Positions 45,046 to 53,771 of a stretch of 64,000 nt of DNA are shown in pieces. The stretch's first letter is position 1. Each line of letters starts with the position of its first letter. The position numbers were made by a program, and so were the translations under genes. Source of the DNA: Pseudomonas sp. B33.4 (GTDB taxonomy: Bacteria; Pseudomonadota; Gammaproteobacteria; Pseudomonadales; Pseudomonadaceae); the NCBI RefSeq assembly GCF_034555375.1, contig NZ_CP140706.1, positions 1,417,001 to 1,481,000 on the forward strand. The letters run 5' to 3'. Below the pieces are notes generated by a model that made no database searches, had not been told where the DNA came from, and saw nothing but the letters and a program-made list of their open reading frames with translations.

Positions 45046-46203
45046 TTACTCCCCTTTGCCGCCGGCGGCTTTGTCAGCTGCCTGAGCGGGGGCCGGGTTC
45101 TTGTTGCCTACGTTAGTGGCTTCGGTCGGGTTGACCTGAACACCTGGACGCACGTACTGCAGGCCTTCGGTGATCAAGCGATCGCCGGCCTTCAGCCCGT
45201 CTTCGATCAGCCACTGGCTGCCGACGGTGCGGCTGGCCTTGAGCTGACGCAGTTCGACCTTGTTATCGGCGCCGACGACCAGTGCGGTCGGAGTGCCTTT
45301 GAGGTCACGGGTCACGCCTTGTTGCGGCGCCAGAATGGCCGCAGCGTTGACGCCGGCCTGCAACTGGGCGCGGACGAACATGCCTGGCAGCAGGGTGTGA
45401 TCCGGGTTCGGGAACACGGCGCGCAAGGTCACGGAACCGGTAGTCGGGTCAACCGTGACTTCGGAGAATTCCAGCTTACCGTCAAGCTTGTACTGGCTGC
45501 CGTCTTCCAAGGTCAGTTTGACCGCTGCGGCGGTATCGCCGGACTTCTGCAGGCGACCGCTTTCCAGCTCGCGGCGCAGCTCCAGCAGTTCAACCGAGGA
45601 CTGGGTGACGTCGACGTAGATCGGGTCCAGTTGCTGGATCGTTGCCATCGCGTCGGTCTGGCCATTGCTGACCAGTGCACCTTCGGTGACCGAAGAACGA
45701 CCGATGCGGCCGGAGATCGGCGCGTACACCTTGGTGTAACGCACGTTGATCTGCGCGCTCTGCAACGACGCTTCCGATTCCATGCGGTTGGACACGGCGG
45801 TGTCGTATTCCTGACGGCTCACGGCCTGCTCGTCGACCAGTTGCTTGTAGCGGTCAGAGATCGACTTGGTCGAACGCAGGTTGGCTTCAGCGCTTTTCAG
45901 GGTCGCTTCATAGACCGACGGATCGATCTGATACAGCTGCTGGCCGGCTTTGACATCGCCGCCTTCCTTGAACAGACGCTTGAGAATGATGCCGTTGACC
46001 TGCGGGCGAACTTCAGCGATGCGGAACGCACTGGTGCGGCCCGGCAGTTCCGACGTGAGGGTAAAGGCTTGTGGTTGCAGGGTGACGACGCCGACCTGAG
46101 GCGGTGGAGCGGCCGGGGCCGCTTCTTCCTTTTTACATCCGCTGAGCAGCGATGCCAGGGCAACGGCAGTGACCAGAGCGGTAACAGCTGGCTTGAATTG
46201 CAT
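45046..46203 (-). CDS. emhA: RND efflux periplasmic adaptor (MexA/TtgA/EmhA type)
   Basis: 385 residues. Lipoprotein signal (VALASLLSGC), then the membrane-fusion protein parts: ELPGRTSAFRIAEVRPQVNGIILKRLFKEGGDVKAGQQLYQIDP (lipoyl domain, first half), a helical hairpin (about residues 100-150) and TKVYAPISGRIGRSSVTEGALV. The ATG at 46203 with GAGG upstream is chosen over an earlier in-frame start at 46239. First gene of the operon; its promoter is overlapped by the EmhR operator. Confidence 0.95.
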   Translation of the reverse strand: MQFKPAVTALVTAVALASLLSGCKKEEAAPAAPPPQVGVVTLQPQAFTLTSELPGRTSAFRIAEVRPQVNGIILKRLFKEGGDVKAGQQLYQIDPSVYEATLKSAEANLRSTKSISDRYKQLVDEQAVSRQEYDTAVSNRMESEASLQSAQINVRYTKVYAPISGRIGRSSVTEGALVSNGQTDAMATIQQLDPIYVDVTQSSVELLELRRELESGRLQKSGDTAAAVKLTLEDGSQYKLDGKLEFSEVTVDPTTGSVTLRAVFPNPDHTLLPGMFVRAQLQAGVNAAAILAPQQGVTRDLKGTPTALVVGADNKVELRQLKASRTVGSQWLIEDGLKAGDRLITEGLQYVRPGVQVNPTEATNVGNKNPAPAQAADKAAGGKGE

Positions 46204-46292
46204 GAAGATCCTCGGGTCAGGCGCGCGAAAAGCGCACAAGAAGTGTGGAAGGGTAAAAAAATGATGCCGGGTGGATAAGTAGCTTGCTAAGG

Positions 46293-46322
46293 AATATACT
46301 TACGTTCATGGTTGTTTGTAAA
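46293..46322 (-). promoter_or_regulatory. emhA promoter overlapped by the EmhR/TtgR operator
   Basis: On the minus strand TTTACA (46322-46317), an 18-bp spacer, then TATATT (46298-46293). The pseudo-palindrome TTAC...GTAA at 46300-46321 covers the spacer and closely resembles the TtgR operator of P. putida. Confidence 0.75.
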
Positions 46323-46469
46323 CACCTTGGCGTCGTATCCACCCTGTTACAAAAATCGTCGCAAGGTTTGAAATTGTAGGCTGGGGAGCCGATTCATGAG
46401 AGATCGCCCCCTCTTTATTCAGCGGATATTCAGCCATCCCTGAAACATCCTGTTTGAGGTTTTACTGCC

Positions 46470-47102
46470 ATGGTCCGTCGTACCAAAGAGGAAGCTCAGG
46501 AAACCCGCAGCCAGATTCTGGAAGCGGCAGAGAAAGCCTTTTATGAAAGGGGCGTTGCGCGCACGACCCTGGCGGATATCGCGGCCCTGGCCGGCGTCAC
46601 GCGCGGTGCCATTTACTGGCATTTCAGCAACAAGGCCGATCTGGTGCAGGCGATGCTCGATTCGTTGCGTGAACCGCTGGATGAACTGGCCAGAGCCAGC
46701 GAAAGTGAAGACGAACTGGATCCGCTGGGCTGCATGCGCCAACTGCTGATTCATTTGTTTCATCAAGTTGCGCTGGACCCGAAAACCCGGCGTATCAACG
46801 AAATTCTGTTTCATAAGTGCGAGTTCACCGATGAAATGTGCGATCTGCGCCAGCAGCGCCGGGACGTCAGTCTCGATTGCAATGAGCGCATCGCTCTGAC
46901 GTTGCGTAATGCGGTAAATCGCGGCCAATTGCCGGAAGATCTCGACACTGCCCGCGCGGCCATCAGCATTCACAGCTATATCGATGGCCTTCTGTATGGA
47001 TGGCTTCTGGCGCCGGACAGCTTCGAGCTGCATGCCGAGGCCGAGCGTTGGGTCGATACAGGGTTGGATATGCTGCGCCTGAGCCCCAGCCTGCGCAAAT
47101 GA
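46470..47102 (+). CDS. emhR: TetR-family repressor of the efflux operon (EmhR/TtgR)
   Basis: 210 residues. The N-terminal TetR helix-turn-helix reads [39 protein letters not shown] (about residues 20-58), and the C-terminal ligand domain is of the TtgR/AcrR type ([35 protein letters not shown]). TtgR orthologues bind flavonoids, antibiotics and other aromatics and then release the operator. Divergent from emhABC with 266 bp between. Confidence 0.94.
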   Translation: MVRRTKEEAQETRSQILEAAEKAFYERGVARTTLADIAALAGVTRGAIYWHFSNKADLVQAMLDSLREPLDELARASESEDELDPLGCMRQLLIHLFHQVALDPKTRRINEILFHKCEFTDEMCDLRQQRRDVSLDCNERIALTLRNAVNRGQLPEDLDTARAAISIHSYIDGLLYGWLLAPDSFELHAEAERWVDTGLDMLRLSPSLRK

Positions 47103-47239
47103 AACAAAATGCGTAATTGGCACAGCTTATGTCAATTGGCCTGCCTTTATATACGTTTGCGGCGGGGAGTTTATACGTAGCGAACTACGCATTTTGTAGG
47201 GAATTTGTGTCGTCTGTGTGAATGAGTGTTGGCCGCTTG

Positions 47240-47489
47240 CCCTCACCCTAGCCCTCTCCCAGAGAGAGAGGGGACCGACCGAGGTGTTCTTGCGAGATAC
47301 GCCGACGTGAAAAATCCAGTCGAACTCAGGTTTCGAATATTCCGCGATCGGCTCCCTCTACCAGAGGTAGAGGGGACTGACTGAGGTGTTCTTGCGAGTT
47401 ACGCCGACCTGAGATATCAGGTCGAACTCCAGATTTGAAACGCACACAGATCGGCTCCCTCTCCCCTGGGAGAGGGCTGGGGTGAGGGG
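47240..47489. repeat. 'CCCTCACCC-AGCCCTCTCCC' repeat cluster B
   Basis: Starts CCCTCACCCTAGCCCTCTCCC-like and ends with the inverted form. Inside are two units with GACTGACTGAGGTGTTCTTGCGAG / ACGCCGACCTG-type sequence, each about 110 bp. Same family as 23207-23466 and 61834-62034. The remaining 47103-47239 and 47490-47530 show nothing but a small CGTAG-CGAA-CTACG hairpin at 47176-47189, possibly the emhR terminator. Confidence 0.8.
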
Positions 47490-47530
47490 CTACGTACTCA
47501 GCCGCGCAATCATTCTCCAGGCGAGCACAA

Positions 47531-47564
47531 AAAAGCCCCCAACTCTCACAAGTCGGGGGCTTTT
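47531..47564 (-). terminator. xenB terminator
   Basis: An AAAAGCCCCC / GGGGGCTTTT stem 18 bp after the xenB stop. Confidence 0.85.
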
Positions 47565-47582
47565 GTATTTCTGCGGTATGCC

Positions 47583-48632
47583 TTACAGCGCCGGATAGTC
47601 GATATAACCAACCGGGCCCTTGGCATAGAACAACTCCGGACGCGCATCATTCAACGGCGCATCCGCCTTCAAACGAGCCGGCAGATCCGGGTTGGCAATG
47701 AACGGCACACCAAACGCCACGGCGTCAGCCTTGCCACTCGCCAGCCACTCGTTGGCGCTGTCCTTGGTAAAGCGTTCATTGGCAATGTACGGGCCACCGA
47801 ACGCTTCTTTCAGTTGTGGGCCGAGGCTGTCGGCGCCTTCTTTCTCACGGGAGCAGATGAACGCGATGCCGCGTTTGCCCAGCTCACGCGCGACGTAAGT
47901 GAAGGTTTCTGCCAGGTTGTCGTCGCCCATGTCGTGGGAGTCAGCGCGCGGTGCCAGGTGCACACCGACACGGCCGGCGCCCCAGACTTCGATCGCGGCG
48001 TCAGTCACTTCCAGCAGCAAGCGCGCACGGTTTTCCAGCGAGCCACCATAGTTGTCGGTGCGCTGGTTGGTGCTGCTTTGCAGGAACTGGTCGAGCAGGT
48101 AACCGTTGGCACCGTGGATTTCCACGCCGTCGAAACCGGCGGCTTTAGCGTTTTCGGCGCCGGTGCGGTAGGCGTCGACGATGTCGGCGATTTCAGCGGT
48201 TTCCAGGGCGCGTGGGGTCGGGTAGTCGGCCAGTGGGCGAACCAGGCTGACGTGGCCTTTTGGCTGGATCGCACTCGGTGCCACCGGCGCTTCACCGTTG
48301 AGGTACGACGGATGGGAAACCCGGCCGACGTGCCACAGTTGCAGGAAGATCTTGCCGCCAGCGCCGTGAATCGCTTTGGTCACGTTGGCCCAGCCGCGCA
48401 CTTGATCGTTGGACCAGATGCCTGGGGTGTCCGGGTAGCCAACGCCCATCGGCGTCACCGAAGTGGCTTCGCTGAGAATCAGGCCAGCAGAAGCACGTTG
48501 TACGTAGTATTCAGCCATCAGCGCGTTTGGCACGCGGCCTTCGTCGGCGCGGCAGCGGGTCAGCGGGGCCATGATGATGCGGTTGGCCAGCTCGATGTCG
48601 CCGAGTTTGATTGGATCGAAAATAGTTGCCAT
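47583..48632 (-). CDS. xenB: old yellow enzyme-type alkene / xenobiotic reductase (XenB/NemA-like)
   Basis: 349 residues, FMN-dependent TIM barrel. MAPLTRCRADEGRVPNALMAEYYVQRASAGLILSEATSV at the N-terminus, FLQLWHVGRVSHP, the active-site pair in FDGVEIHGANGYLLDQFLQ (His-Gly-Ala-Asn) and NQRTDNYGGSLENRARLLLEV are the family hallmarks. It reduces activated alkenes, N-ethylmaleimide and nitrate esters or nitroaromatics with NADPH. Last gene after arsR-type regulator and MFS gene, 28 bp downstream of the latter. Confidence 0.93.
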   Translation of the reverse strand: MATIFDPIKLGDIELANRIIMAPLTRCRADEGRVPNALMAEYYVQRASAGLILSEATSVTPMGVGYPDTPGIWSNDQVRGWANVTKAIHGAGGKIFLQLWHVGRVSHPSYLNGEAPVAPSAIQPKGHVSLVRPLADYPTPRALETAEIADIVDAYRTGAENAKAAGFDGVEIHGANGYLLDQFLQSSTNQRTDNYGGSLENRARLLLEVTDAAIEVWGAGRVGVHLAPRADSHDMGDDNLAETFTYVARELGKRGIAFICSREKEGADSLGPQLKEAFGGPYIANERFTKDSANEWLASGKADAVAFGVPFIANPDLPARLKADAPLNDARPELFYAKGPVGYIDYPAL

Positions 48633-48660
48633 GTCTACAACCCTCGTAGGTGAAAGTTAA

Positions 48661-49827
48661 TCAGTGAGTAGCCGGGGCCAGATCGGCATTGCCGTTCTGA
48701 CGGAAAGTAATCAGGGTCACCAGCAGGGCGAGCACTGCCAGAGCAGCAGCCGCGAGTGGCACGCTGGTCAGGCCATAACCGTGGGCGATGACGCTGCCGC
48801 CGACCCAGGCGCCGAGGGCGTTACCGACGTTGAAGGCGCCGATGTTCAGGGTCGAAACCAGGTTCGGCGCGGCTTTGCCAAAGGTCACCACGTTGACTTG
48901 CAGCGCCGGTACGGCGGCGAAACACGCGGTGGCCCAGAGGAACAGAGTGATTTCAGTCGGGATCAGCGCAACGCTGGTCCAGGTCAGTACGGTGGAAACC
49001 ACGGCCATGGCGATGAACACGCCGATCAACGTGGCGGCCATGCCCTTGTCGGCGAGTTTGCCGCCGATGATGTTGCCGACGGTCAGGCCCAGACCGATCA
49101 GCATCAGCGTCCAGGTCACGCCACGCGGCGACACGCCGGTGACTTCGCCGAGCAGCGGGGCGACGTAGGTGAACAGAGTGAAGACGGATGCGGCGAAGAG
49201 TGCAGTCATGCTCAGCGACAGCCAGATCCCGGCACCTTTGAGGGCGGCGAGTTCGGCGCGCATGTCGAGTTTTTCTTCGTCACGCTTGGCCGGCAGGAAG
49301 CGGATCAGGCCGATCAGCGCAATCACACCGATGACGGTCACCGCCCAGAAGGTCGAGCGCCAGCCGTATTGCTGACCCAGCGCAGTGCCCAACGGCACAC
49401 CGAGGACGTTGGCCAGGGTCAGGCCGGTGAACATCAAGGCCACCGCCGAAGCACGCTTGTTGGCTGGCACCAGATTGGCCGCCACCACCGAGCCGATGCC
49501 GAAGAACGCACCGTGGCACAGCGCGGTGATCACCCGGGCAAACATCAGCACGTTGTAGTCACTGGCAATCGCACAGAGCAGGTTGCCGACAATAAAGATA
49601 CCCATCAACGCGACCAGTGCTGCTTTACGCGGCAGTTTGGCCGTGGCCATTGCCATGAACGGCGCACCGATGGCCACACCGAGGGCGTAACCGGTCACCA
49701 GCCAACCGGCGCCGGGGATCGATACACCGAGGTCGGCCGCCACATTGGGCAGCAGGCCCATGATGACGAATTCGGTGGTGCCGATGGCGAAGGCGCTCAA
49801 GGCGAGGATGAGGAGCGAGAGGGGCAT
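48661..49827 (-). CDS. MFS transporter, DHA1 drug/sugar efflux type
   Basis: 388 residues, 12 membrane segments. SAFAIGTTEFVIMGLLPNVAADLGVSIPGAGWLVTGYALGVAIGAP at the N-terminus is the AraJ/YdhP-type signature, with FARVITALCHGAFFGIGSVVAANLVPANKRASAVALMFTGLTLANVLGVPLGT as motif C. It probably exports toxic compounds related to the XenB substrate. Lies between the ArsR-type gene (34 bp) and xenB (28 bp), in one operon. Confidence 0.9.
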   Translation of the reverse strand: MPLSLLILALSAFAIGTTEFVIMGLLPNVAADLGVSIPGAGWLVTGYALGVAIGAPFMAMATAKLPRKAALVALMGIFIVGNLLCAIASDYNVLMFARVITALCHGAFFGIGSVVAANLVPANKRASAVALMFTGLTLANVLGVPLGTALGQQYGWRSTFWAVTVIGVIALIGLIRFLPAKRDEEKLDMRAELAALKGAGIWLSLSMTALFAASVFTLFTYVAPLLGEVTGVSPRGVTWTLMLIGLGLTVGNIIGGKLADKGMAATLIGVFIAMAVVSTVLTWTSVALIPTEITLFLWATACFAAVPALQVNVVTFGKAAPNLVSTLNIGAFNVGNALGAWVGGSVIAHGYGLTSVPLAAAALAVLALLVTLITFRQNGNADLAPATH

Positions 49828-49861
49828 GCAGGTTTCCTTGTCGGCTGGCTGACGTTAAGGG

Positions 49862-50164
49862 TCAGAGCTCTTTACTGAGGGTGCTGAGAAACGCCTGGAT
49901 CACGTCCTCGTTACGTTTGAAAAAGTGCCATTGACCGGCCTTCTGGCTGCTGATCAGACCGGCGCGTTGCAACGTCGCGAGGTGTGCCGAAACGGTCGAC
50001 TGCGACAGGCCGCAACGCTGATCGATCTGCCCGGCGCAGATGCCGTACTCGTGGTTGTGCAACTGTTCCGGGAATTCGTTCTTCGGGTCTTTCAGCCAGT
50101 TGAGGATGTCTCGCCGTACTGGGTGCGCCAGGGCTTTTATTATTTCGTCGAGGTCGAGGTTCAT
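49862..50164 (-). CDS. ArsR-family regulator of the MFS-xenB operon
   Basis: 100 residues, compact winged helix. ALAHPVRRDILNWLKD, then CGLSQSTVSAHLATLQRAGLISSQKAGQWHFFKRNE is the recognition helix and wing. Only two cysteines are present (ICAGQIDQRCG, before the recognition helix) and no ELCVCDL motif, so it is not a classical arsenite sensor; it may sense electrophiles or redox through these two Cys. First gene of the operon, with palindromes 30 bp apart just upstream. Confidence 0.88.
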   Translation of the reverse strand: MNLDLDEIIKALAHPVRRDILNWLKDPKNEFPEQLHNHEYGICAGQIDQRCGLSQSTVSAHLATLQRAGLISSQKAGQWHFFKRNEDVIQAFLSTLSKEL

Positions 50165-50195
50165 GGCAGGGTGCTCACAATGTGTACAACGCTAT

Positions 50196-50233
50196 ATCGC
50201 GATGTGGCGAAATATAAATCGTTAGATCGCGAT
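50196..50233. promoter_or_regulatory. twin ATCGCGAT palindromes upstream of arsR-type gene
   Basis: ATCGCGAT occurs at 50196-50203 and 50226-50233, exactly 30 bp apart (about three helical turns), and a near copy (ATCGCGTTATAACGAT) follows at 50276-50291. Likely operator of the ArsR-type regulator. Confidence 0.65.
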
Positions 50234-50334
50234 ACACCAATATAATTTTGATCTGACGTCAGCATAAATTGGTATATCGCGTTATAACGATACATGGGTG
50301 TATGGCTTATGGGCCGCAGTGCTAAGCTGCGCCC

Positions 50335-50919
50335 ATGAACTATCTCGCACATTTACACCTCGGTGGCCAGCGCCCCGGGCAACTGCTCGGCAGTCTGTAT
50401 GGCGATTTCGTCAAAGGTCGGCTGCAAGGGCAGTTTGCGCCGGAGGTGGAGGCGGCCATTCAACTGCATCGACGGATTGACGTGTTCACTGACCGCCATC
50501 CGTTGGTGGACATCGCCCTGGGGCGGTTTTCCGACACGCGGCGGCGCTATGCCGGGATCGTGCTCGATGTATTTTTCGATCATTGCCTGGCGCGGGACTG
50601 GACGCTGTATGCCGATCAGCCACTGGAGGTTTTCACCGCTGATGTCTATCGGGTGCTGTCCCGTGAACCGCAATTGCCCGTGCGACTGGCGAAGATCGCC
50701 CCGCACATGGTCGCCAATGACTGGTTGGGTTCATATCAGCAATTTGAAGTGCTGGAGCAGGTGTTGCGCGGGATCTCGCGGCGGCTGAGCCGGCCGGAGG
50801 AACTGGCGGGTGCGATGGAGGAATTGCGGCGGTTGTATGAGCCGCTCAGTGAAGACTTCCGACTCTTCTACCCACAACTTCAGGACTTCGCACAAAACCT
50901 TCAGACACAGAAAATCTAA
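50335..50919 (+). CDS. acpH: acyl carrier protein phosphodiesterase (AcpH)
   Basis: 194 residues, the length of E. coli AcpH (193). MNYLAHLHLGGQRPGQLLGSLYGDFVKG at the start, HRRIDVFTDRHPLV and VLDVFFDHCLARDW supply the HD-like metal ligands. It removes the 4'-phosphopantetheine arm from ACP. Monocistronic, divergent from the arsR-type operon; a REP doublet follows at once. Confidence 0.93.
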   Translation: MNYLAHLHLGGQRPGQLLGSLYGDFVKGRLQGQFAPEVEAAIQLHRRIDVFTDRHPLVDIALGRFSDTRRRYAGIVLDVFFDHCLARDWTLYADQPLEVFTADVYRVLSREPQLPVRLAKIAPHMVANDWLGSYQQFEVLEQVLRGISRRLSRPEELAGAMEELRRLYEPLSEDFRLFYPQLQDFAQNLQTQKI

Positions 50920-51009
50920 TGTAGGAGTGAGCCTGCTCGCGATAGCGGTGTGTCAGTCGACATTAGTATTGACTGACACACCGCTATCGCGAGCAGGCTC
51001 ACTCCTACA
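50920..51009. repeat. REP doublet (family TGTAGGAGTGAGCC)
   Basis: Perfect 39-bp arms (50920-50958 and 50971-51009) with a 12-bp loop, the longest perfect arms in the window, between the convergent acpH and olsA genes. Confidence 0.92.
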
Positions 51010-51023
51010 GGGGATTTGTGTTT

Positions 51024-51818
51024 TCAGGCAGCGATCAATTCGCCAGCACGACGCGGTTCAGCAGGTTTCGCCACCTCACCAAACAACGCCTTCTGCACCG
51101 CCTGCTGCGCTTCGAACGCCAGTGCCGCACGTTCACGACCCTGACAGGCAAGCGGCTTGAGCAGGTGCACTTCAACATCACCGCAATCATGGCTGAACAG
51201 GCGCATCAGGTGCGAGAGCAGATCGTCGTCACCAATAAACGGTGCCAGCGCATCGATTTCGCCATCGCGCAGGTAACGGATCGCCACCGGTTGCAGCATC
51301 ACCTCGGAATCAATCGCCGCCGCCAACAAACGGCCGTGAAAGGTACGCAGCGAACGGCCGTCGGTGGTGGTGCCTTCCGGGAACATCAACAAGGCGTGAT
51401 CGGTTTGCAGGTGACGGGTCATCTGCTTGCGGATCAACTGGCTGTCGCCCGAACCGCGACGGATGAACAGGCTGCCAGCCTTCGCCGCGAGCCAACCGGC
51501 CACCGGCCAGGTGCGCACTTCGGCCTTGGACAGAAACGACAACGGCGTCAGCATGCCGAGCAGCGGAATATCAGTCCACGACACATGATTGCTGACCCAC
51601 AGCATCGGCTGTTTCGGCAACTCGCCGTGCACAGTCACGCGAAAGGGCAGGGCATTGCTCAGGCGCGCCATGAAGAAGCGCGACCAGCGCTGACGCCGCT
51701 CCATCGAATGCGCCAGACCGATGCGTTCAAATACGCCGAAGACGCTGGCCATGGTCAAACCCAGCGACACCACCAGCAGCACCCGCGCGATCCGCGCGTA
51801 CACCCGCAGCCGGCTCAT
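51024..51818 (-). CDS. olsA: lyso-ornithine lipid O-acyltransferase (OlsA, PlsC family)
   Basis: 264 residues. One N-terminal membrane helix (IARVLLVVSLGLTMASVFGVF), then the acyltransferase motifs NHVSWTDIPLLG (HX4D), FIRRGSGDSQLI and FPEGTTTDG. It adds the second fatty acid to lyso-ornithine lipid. The start at 51818 lies inside the olsB stop (TGATG), so the two are coupled; an upstream in-frame start at 51917 inside olsB is rejected. It might also work on lysophosphatidate, but the olsB neighbour favours OlsA. Confidence 0.9.
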   Translation of the reverse strand: MSRLRVYARIARVLLVVSLGLTMASVFGVFERIGLAHSMERRQRWSRFFMARLSNALPFRVTVHGELPKQPMLWVSNHVSWTDIPLLGMLTPLSFLSKAEVRTWPVAGWLAAKAGSLFIRRGSGDSQLIRKQMTRHLQTDHALLMFPEGTTTDGRSLRTFHGRLLAAAIDSEVMLQPVAIRYLRDGEIDALAPFIGDDDLLSHLMRLFSHDCGDVEVHLLKPLACQGRERAALAFEAQQAVQKALFGEVAKPAEPRRAGELIAA

Positions 51819-52573
51819 CACACGGCCGCCTTGAAGTGCTTGGCGTAGCGCGGGCAGAGTTCGTCGCGTTTGAGCAGGATGAACACGTCGGCGACCTGGA
51901 AGTCCTCGTCCCAGCACGGCTCGCCGCAGATCTTCGCGCCCAGGCGCATATAAGCCTTGAGCAGTGGCGGCATTTCGGCGATCACGTTGGAAGGAATATC
52001 CAGCGTCGGCAGCGGATTATTCGGCTCGGCGCGCAGGTGTTCGGTGCACAGATAACGTTCGCGCAGGCGCTGCATGATCGCGTGGGCCTGAATGCCGCCG
52101 TCCTGCATCGGGATGCTCGCGCAACCCATCAAATAACTGTAGCCGCCCTGATTCAACACTTCGGCCAACTCGCCCCACAACACCGCGATGGTGCCGCCGT
52201 TGCGGTACGCCGGGTCGACGCAGGTGCGGCCGATTTCGAGGATCGGGCCTTGCAGATGCGCGAGGCCGTGCAGGCTGAATTCTTCTTCGCTGTAGAACTT
52301 GCCCAGGCTGCTGGCGGCGGTGTGATCGAGCAGACGTGTGGTCGCGACCAAACGGCCGGTGTTCAAGTCACGCACGCCGATGTGGCTGCAGTGAACATCA
52401 TAATCATCCATGTCCAGACCCAGTTCCGCGCCTTTCAGCTTGGCGTTGAACTCGCCGCTGAAGACGTTGAAGCGCAAGGCCTGGGCTTGCTGCAAGGCCT
52501 CGGCGCCGATCAGGCGTTCGGCTTGCAGGCGGCGTTCATTGCCGGTGTCGCTGATGCGGGCGATCTGAGTCAT
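51818..52573 (-). CDS. olsB: L-ornithine N(alpha)-acyltransferase (OlsB)
   Basis: 251 residues, GNAT-like. [49 protein letters not shown] and [29 protein letters not shown] match OlsB, once called hemolysin-like. It joins a 3-hydroxyacyl group from ACP to ornithine, the first step of ornithine lipid formation. These phosphorus-free lipids usually replace phospholipids in phosphate shortage. First gene of the olsBA pair. Confidence 0.92.
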   Translation of the reverse strand: MTQIARISDTGNERRLQAERLIGAEALQQAQALRFNVFSGEFNAKLKGAELGLDMDDYDVHCSHIGVRDLNTGRLVATTRLLDHTAASSLGKFYSEEEFSLHGLAHLQGPILEIGRTCVDPAYRNGGTIAVLWGELAEVLNQGGYSYLMGCASIPMQDGGIQAHAIMQRLRERYLCTEHLRAEPNNPLPTLDIPSNVIAEMPPLLKAYMRLGAKICGEPCWDEDFQVADVFILLKRDELCPRYAKHFKAAV

Positions 52574-52726
52574 GTGAATCTCCGTACGGGCCTTTAACCC
52601 GTCTTGGGTTGCAGCCGATCGACTTTCTTTATGCAGCCGTGTTGTGCAAAGTCAGGCTATGTAGCCCCGGTGTCATCGCCATGAACGTTCGGTGATGCTT
52701 ATATGACAGCCCACAAGGAGCCTCTT

Positions 52727-53605
52727 ATGCCCTGGCCAGATCTGCTGCACAGCCGTGAACGATTGCCCGCCGTTGCTGACCTGGCCGAGGGTTTTGCGAC
52801 GTTGTTGCATCAGTTGGGCAACGTCACACCGTTCGAACTGGCGGTGTCAGGCGGACGGCGAATGGCAACACCGGGGCTGGCGTTTCTGGTCGGTTACCAA
52901 GCGGCGTTGCGTATGTTGTGGCCGAGTGCGCCGCTGAGCCTTGGCGCTTTGTGTGCGACCGAACAGCGCAGTTTGCGTCCAGCGGACATGCAGACGCGGC
53001 TGAGTGAATTGCGCCTGAACGGGCGCAAGGACTTTGTCACCGCTGGCGATGCGGCGGACTGGCTGTTGATTGCTGCGCGCAGCGAAGAACCCGGCGAAAC
53101 CCCACGTCTGAGTCTGGCCGTGGTCTATCCCGGCGAGCCCGGCGTGACCGTGGAGAAACTGCCGGCGCTGCCGTTGATGCCGGACATCAGTCATGGCCGG
53201 TTGCTGCTGGATGGCGCGTTGTGTGAGTTGCTGGCGGGGGATGGTTGGGATGCTTACGTCAAACCGTTCCGCACGCTGGAAGATGTCTATGTGTTGAGCG
53301 CGATGACCGCGTGGTTGTATGGCGTCGGGCAGGACAGTGACTGGCCGCAGGCGCTGCAACTTCGGTTGCTGGCGTTGTTGGCCGGGTGCACCGAGGCGAG
53401 TCGGCAACCGCCGAACAATCCGGCCGGGCATGTGTTGCTCGGTGAGTTGTTTGCGCAGTTTGCGGCGTTGGAGGGGGAGGTGAGTCAGGCGTTGGCTGAC
53501 GGACCGACAGAATGGGCGCAGATATGGCAGCGCGATCGGGTGGTGATGCAGTTGGCGGCGGGGGCTCGGGCCAAGCGGTTGGCCAAGGCTTTGGTGGCGG
53601 GCTGA
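52727..53605 (+). CDS. acyl-CoA dehydrogenase-like protein, short and probably divergent
   Basis: 292 residues. AGGAG lies 8 nt before the ATG at 52727, preferred over one at 52703. The part from about residue 75 to 150 (GALCATEQRSLRPADMQTRLSELRLNGRKDFVTAGDAADWLLIAARS) resembles the beta-barrel of acyl-CoA dehydrogenases ('G-K-x-F-V-T-x-G'). The protein is about 90 residues shorter than true enzymes, and the usual catalytic Glu region is not recognisable. It may be a regulatory or structural relative. Function unknown. Divergent from olsB. Confidence 0.7.
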   Translation: MPWPDLLHSRERLPAVADLAEGFATLLHQLGNVTPFELAVSGGRRMATPGLAFLVGYQAALRMLWPSAPLSLGALCATEQRSLRPADMQTRLSELRLNGRKDFVTAGDAADWLLIAARSEEPGETPRLSLAVVYPGEPGVTVEKLPALPLMPDISHGRLLLDGALCELLAGDGWDAYVKPFRTLEDVYVLSAMTAWLYGVGQDSDWPQALQLRLLALLAGCTEASRQPPNNPAGHVLLGELFAQFAALEGEVSQALADGPTEWAQIWQRDRVVMQLAAGARAKRLAKALVAG

Positions 53606-53613
53606 AGGGTCTC

Positions 53614-53696
53614 ATCGCGAGCAGGCTCACTCCTACAGTTGATCGAGTTTCGTCAGTTGAAATGCGATCCCCTGTAGGAGTGAGCCTGCTCGCGAT
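53614..53696. repeat. REP doublet (family TGTAGGAGTGAGCC)
   Basis: Perfect 25-bp arms at 53614-53638 and 53672-53696. Confidence 0.9.
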
Positions 53697-53771
53697 AGCA
53701 ATCCCAAGAACACCACACATCTGTCATCAACCCCGACTAGTCTCAGCAGGTTCATTCCCAGAGCCCTCACC

